The notes below the pieces were generated by a model. That model was not told the DNA's origin, ran no database searches, and saw nothing but the letters and a program-made list of their open reading frames with translations. The translations under genes and the position numbers were made by a program. A stretch of DNA of 64,000 bases from Pararge aegeria (taxonomy: Eukaryota; Arthropoda; Insecta; Lepidoptera; Nymphalidae), in the NCBI RefSeq assembly GCF_905163445.1, contig NC_053187.1:14260001-14324000 (forward strand), in the 5' to 3' direction. This document shows positions 59,231 to 64,000 of this stretch, in pieces. Position 1 is the stretch's first letter, and each line of letters starts with the position of its first letter.

Positions 59231-61122
59231 AGCTTAGGAGTCGGTGTTAGAACATTCGAATCATTCATTCGTTTAGCAGAAGTTTATAATATTGAATGTT
59301 AATATAAATAGTCAACTGCATTGAAGTGTGGCATTGTCGCAGAATAGTTTAGGAAAGCATTTTTCAATGATTTTTTTACCGAAAGATCTGTGACACCTGA
59401 CCTTGCTAACGCTAACTCGTTTACTCTCTGTAACGAGCTTTTTGCGACCTTTTTTCAATCGATGACAAGTTAGCGAAGCTATAGAGATGGAAGCGCGCTA
59501 ATCTGCAGGGCGTGGACGTTTGTTTAACTCGCATAAATAAAAGATTTCTAAGCGAAATTGAATACAATATGGCTTTGCTGATCGAGTGGTAACTATAATC
59601 ATTTTCTTTCTACTTCATACATATAAGGATCTGCACTAAGAATCCATCCCAGAGACGGCTCAGAAAGAATTGGGCATCCTCATTTCTAATTCCACAAATA
59701 TCAGAAACACCTTTCCAGCTACGTGAACCGTGAACTTCAAATCAAGCGTTTTTTAGTATTTAAACGTGCTTCATCATCACTTACCATTAAATATTATTAT
59801 AAGCATCAGTTATTTCTGTAAGTACTTCTCAGCATTTACCCATTCAATTTTTCTTACATTCGAGGGTCTCTGGAAGAAATCTCTTTAGAGATTAGTAGTT
59901 CTTGTGCACGTCCTGTAATTTTTATGTTGATTTTAGCTTGATTTTATGGTACTAGCGCTGGTCTATATAATTATGTTAAAAAACCTGCGCAGCTGATGAC
60001 CATTGATTCCTACAAGGCAAGCCTTTCATGCTCTATTAACTAACTCTTAATGAACTATTCATATGCAAAAAAGCCACCGGCTTCCCAGCTATTCTGTTAC
60101 CATCCGCTCGATAACTGCGTGGGTAAAGTGAAAACACGTGTATTGCAGACAGGGCCCACCTTTCTATAAATAAATGATTCAAATAAATGGGTCTCGTGAG
60201 CAATAGCAGATATGCTGATAAAGTTAGTTTGCTTGTCAAACAATTATCAGCACATTTACTGAGGTCTTTCTTTAAATTTGCGATTGCAATTTGATATAGT
60301 AATTTATTATTATTACAGTTGGATACATCACAAACACTTCGTCAAACTGTAGTTCAAAAACAGTTTCTTGAAATGATCAGCATTTGCAATTACGTGAAAT
60401 AAAATGTAAATTATACACAAAATAAGAAATTATTATAACGGCAAGCCTCGTATCACGTTTAAATTACTCTCATTACGTAACGGCTTCATAAACTACTTTA
60501 AGTTTATAACAAATCCTCTAATAGTTTAAGTTATCGTCAGAATAACCGCACTTAAAGTAACACTCAGTATGTTTTATTGTAAGATATTTATCGAGCTTTA
60601 ATAAAGTATCAATTTATACTACGTCTGCAAAAAAAATTAACGCATTGTGCTTAAAACCGTTAATTTATTTAAGACTAGAGTAAAATATCTCTCTAATTAC
60701 TCTATTCGGTTCGGGGGTCTATTAAATAGTTTTCCGTACAAAGTTTCCCACCCGTTTCTATCCCATCGGGAATTGAATTTCAAGAATTTCACTTAGTCAG
60801 TCCCCTATGTTTTAGATGAAAGCTGACCTTTCAGCAAGAGCAAATGTTTAGTCCGCCTTTCGAGATAAAAAGTAAATTATATTTCTCTAACAACATCCAT
60901 GCCAATGATTGCATTAACAATTACTCCGTTGCTGCACTTTCGAATACTCCAAATACAACGCGTAACTGAATTATGAAATCCTGTTAAAGGATGCATTAGT
61001 ATATTTACATAAGGAATCACCATCGAATCAAATCGAAGGAAGCATTTTTATTATTCTATAAAAACTAATTCAAAACATTATAAGTTTTTACGTATGACAA
61101 CCCTATTAAAGATAAAATACTG

Positions 61123-61957
61123 ACTTTAGTCGTAAAAATGTAATAGGCCCGTTTTGACACTTGTCATCGCGACGTAACTAGTTATGGAACCATAAGACTC
61201 TGTACTCGATACTCACGATAAATCAATTCAAGTCTGTATCAGTACTTGATTGATATTATTATGTATTGTAAAGTGTTCGTTCGTTCAAAGTATTCCTTTA
61301 ACTTCACAACCAATACGCGTGACTGGCTGTTGATTATACGTCCACTTTTCAATATGTTGAAACAGAGTTAGTACTATATAACAACAAACACAAAAATCGA
61401 GTCAAATCACTATGTTTAAATTAATGTCCAAAATAGAAGAGCCATAGTTAACGTAATAGTAAACAATATATATCAAACTTAAACGAGCGCACAGTCAACT
61501 TTACAAGATGAGGAACGAAAAACTGCGCAGTGCGCGCGGGGACGCTTCAGTCATGTGCCGCTTGGTCAGATACATCATCTCAGACTCATTATTTAGAACC
61601 CATTTTGAGAACCAAGCTCATTCTTTGCAGTAAAGATAACTACACAATATTTAATTTCGATATTCAGTAAAAAAATGGTTACAGCTCTAGTATAAAAAAA
61701 AAAGACTGAGAACGTAACTGTTTTTGGAACGTTTCGCAACAATTATAAATTGCATGATACTATGAAGTAAGCGCAAAAAGAATACACGCGATATATTCTT
61801 TCATATTAGTTAACGTCCCAAAAAAATTTACGTATTTTTTAAAACACTGTATGTAATTGATTTGAATTTTTTTGTTTCTTTCAGTTTTGTTCCAAGTTAC
61901 ATTCTATGGTCTTGCACAAATGTCAAAACGGGCCTATTAAATTTTTCCGACTATAGT
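61123..61957. mobile_element. 835-bp element with ~40-bp terminal inverted repeats
   Basis: The left end ACTTTAGTCGTAAAAATGTA, ATAGGCCCGTTTTGACACTT is the inverse of the right end, which on the minus strand reads ACTATAGTCGGAAAAATTTA, ATAGGCCCGTTTTGACATTT. About 36 of 41 positions agree, and weaker similarity continues inward. Nothing recognisable as a transposase is inside. A 41-codon ORF (61508-61633) lies in a GC-richer patch in the middle. No target-site duplication is evident. Confidence 0.65.
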
Positions 61958-62539
61958 GCACAGTACCTAGGTACGACGCGACGCGTACCTAATAAAGTGA
62001 CAGGTCACTTCATTTTTTTTTGCATGTGATGGGCTGCTTTCTAGAATGGTGTTTGACTATTGTTTAGCATGTTCGAACACTAATCATGAAACAGGGGTCA
62101 AGGTTTTTTTGTCTTGTCGTTCTCAGCCTACCTGTTACATCAGTTTTAAATAGCAATATTATTTATAGGTATAATATTGTACCATAAACTAGTTTAGCTT
62201 TACTGCTTCCGTTACTGGCGCTTCTCTGTTTACCTACGTTCGCCAAATGAGTGCAGGAATTCGTTTACATTACAAATACATGATTTCCGATTATCTGCGG
62301 TGTTTAGTTTAACATTTTAATTAAAATAGACCAGATAGTAAGTTATCTTTTAAATGTACTCAGCTGTATAATTTATGCAAACTCTTTGTGAAGACGATGA
62401 ACTTTTAGTATTGCAAGTTATGCTTCTAGTAGGTACAAACACTTATGACTTATTATGGAAATTAAGCTTTATTTGCTATACCCCGCGAAAAGCAGAAGAA
62501 TATGTATGGTATAATTTATAATCTCATCAATCTTTATAC

Positions 62540-62640
62540 TCCACGCCAAACAGATCTTCTGCAATGAACGCTCTACGCAGGTTTCGCTCCGTCTTTTTTT
62601 GTTGACTTTACAATGAATATTTGTTAAGACTCACTTACTT
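62540..62640 (-). repeat. Repeat E, minus copy
   Basis: On the minus strand: CATTGTAAAGTCAAC, then GGAGCGAAACCTGCGTAGAG and CAGATCTGTTTGGCGTGGAG, in the order of 6980-7060. Confidence 0.6.
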
Positions 62641-63763
62641 TACGTCCCTGCAAAGCTTCATAATAAATTTAACTATATACTCGTACTTTGTTCATAGTGT
62701 TAGCCAATATAGAGCTGCAATAAATGTACCTATTTATTCAACATTTTACATCGCACCTACATAAAAAAGTTAAAATAAAATATTATATAAAATAATCATT
62801 TATTTACATCACATAGTTGGTACTTTTTACATTTATTATCACAGTCGTTATCTTTTTTAATTCTTTTAATATATTTGTCGTCCCTAATATTACACATAAA
62901 TATCCTCAAAAAGTATGCTATTTACAAATGTTTCGCTCCAATACCGGAGCATTCTTTTCAGGTGTTGAATATACAAAGCACGATAAATGTGATTTAAGTT
63001 TATAAATAAATTCAGGATTACTTGAAATAGTAAATCACAATGGCCAAGTTGGCTAATCAAATATTGCTCGTACTTCTAAAAAGTTTTGCTATCCCTGACA
63101 TAGGTACTTATCTGCTACAGTAAACGTACTTAAGTGCAATAAATATAATCTAGATAAGAAGGGTTCAATTAAATTGAAAGCTTTGTACCAACAGTTGCAG
63201 CTTCAATATACTAGTTTGCTAGCAGTTAGCAAATATTAACTACAGCTATTTTTTCTTAAAATCCGGTGCATGGAAACTACTAGTGCTACTACTATGAGTA
63301 TCACTTAGACAGATTAGTGGAAAAGCACTCAGGCCGCGATTGCCGAAGAGGTTCAAAATCTGTCGGTTCCGAAAATTATATACGCATTTTCAAAATTTAA
63401 AAAATTACAATCGATAGATTTGGTTACATTAAGATAGGATCGAGGGTAGCAAGCAGAAGGCTTGGAAACCGGAAAAAATTTTAAATCGGTTATTGTCATT
63501 AGACCTGGAAGGTAACACAATCATTACGTTTAAGGTTGCGCTTAAATTAATTTAGCTGTCTGACTGATAAATTTACATAAATGAACTGGTTTATCAAACT
63601 TTTAATTCAGTTGTTAGTGTAATATTACGCGCTAACTAGTTTGCAGAAGAAAAGTGAAATTACCGCTAAATATCAAACAATAGATAAAAGCAGTGGAAGG
63701 CTCTGATGGTGCCAGTTATTACTTAAACATAAGGCGAATCATGTTATATTGTATATGAGGTAT

Positions 63764-63899
63764 ATACCGGTTAAATACCGGTATTACTTAGATTTCTTAC
63801 AAAGCGATCAATTAATAAAATGGGTTAACAACGAACATCGTTTTAACTTACCAAAATTTACCAGCAAATTACAACCGGTTCCGGTCTCTGGTAACCGGC
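63764..63899. promoter_or_regulatory. Cluster of CCGGT/ACCGG sites (Grainyhead-like)
   Basis: TACCGGTT (63765), TACCGGTA (63776), a perfect AACCGGTT (63873) followed by CCGGT, and TAACCGG (63892) occur within 136 bases of otherwise AT-rich intron. Grainyhead binds AACCGGTT. Binding is inference from motif density. Confidence 0.35.
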
Positions 63900-64000
63900 A
63901 CGGTTGCCACGTTAAAATCTATCAGCTTTTCCCCTTCCAAATAAGCTTATTAGAAGTAAAATACTTCCAAATAGCTCTTTAGGCTGTATCTTCTCGTATC

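Larger units (their letters stand above)
49419..64000. other. Intron downstream; next PDE4 exons not in window
   Basis: I looked for frames giving HGEDLIVTPFAQ, UCR2 or the HD-type catalytic motifs of PDE4 and saw none, so they lie past 64000. The listed repeats account for about a fifth of it. 57150-57225 has a SINE 3' end. 51180-52020, 53000-54180, 54500-55540, 56080-57140 and 59260-61120 show nothing recognisable beyond AT-rich DNA. Confidence 0.6.

Noticed and set aside
63749..63982. 77-codon frame at the window end
   Set aside because: No ATG start and no recognisable domain; it does not resemble the next PDE4 exon.
49419..64000. PDE4 catalytic domain or UCR2 exons
   Set aside because: I looked for VTPFAQ, UCR2 and HD-motif frames and found none; they must be beyond the window.

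Overview
This is eukaryotic, AT-rich DNA with long introns. Its dispersed repeats are typical of moths and butterflies: tRNA-headed SINEs ending in (TGA/ATG)n or TTTA-type tails, decayed non-LTR reverse-transcriptase C-termini, and short Helitron-like units. I read it as a ditrysian lepidopteran nuclear genome. The host call rests on repeat style and on one recognisable gene. Repeat family names used here (SINE-A/B/C/D, repeat C-G) are labels for this window only, except that SINE-B resembles what is called Metulj in the literature.

The recognisable gene is the cAMP-specific phosphodiesterase PDE4 (dunce), on the + strand. The diagnostic exon is at 38094-38291. It encodes the N-terminal half of upstream conserved region 1 (UCR1), including FDVENG and the PKA-site motif RRESFLYRSDSDFEMSPKSM. 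Around it I find a 36-nt, phase-preserving cassette microexon (44033-44068) and three candidate alternative first exons: 6791-6867, 21880-22076 and 49201-49418. The first two lie upstream of the UCR1 exon and end in phase 2, as its acceptor requires. The third lies downstream and also ends in phase 2, with the same GC| end as the microexon, so it would give a shorter isoform starting inside UCR1. The rest of UCR1, UCR2 and the catalytic domain must lie beyond 64000.

Layout: 1-6790 is flank or intron with SINE/LINE debris and a 4-copy tandem repeat just before the first exon. 6868-20930 is repeat-rich intron. 20930-22076 is a GC-rich promoter/5'UTR/first-exon block. 22077-38093 is intron with nested and tandem repeats. 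38094-38291 is the UCR1 exon. 38292-44032 is intron with a degenerate tandem array and a TIR-like pair around another repeat. 44033-44068 is the microexon. 48100-49418 is a second GC-rich promoter plus first exon. 49419-64000 is intron with a 282-bp foldback element and an 835-bp TIR element.

The points most worth a second look are: the promoter/exon architecture (N-terminal tails probably target the enzyme to different places); a possible lipid-anchor N-terminus on the first isoform; the 36-nt UCR1 cassette; a four-copy sequence element with a palindromic TTGCAT..ATGCAA core clustered in 15.8-18.3 kb; and several apparently uncharacterised inverted-repeat elements. No nested gene, CRISPR, operon or intact transposase was found.
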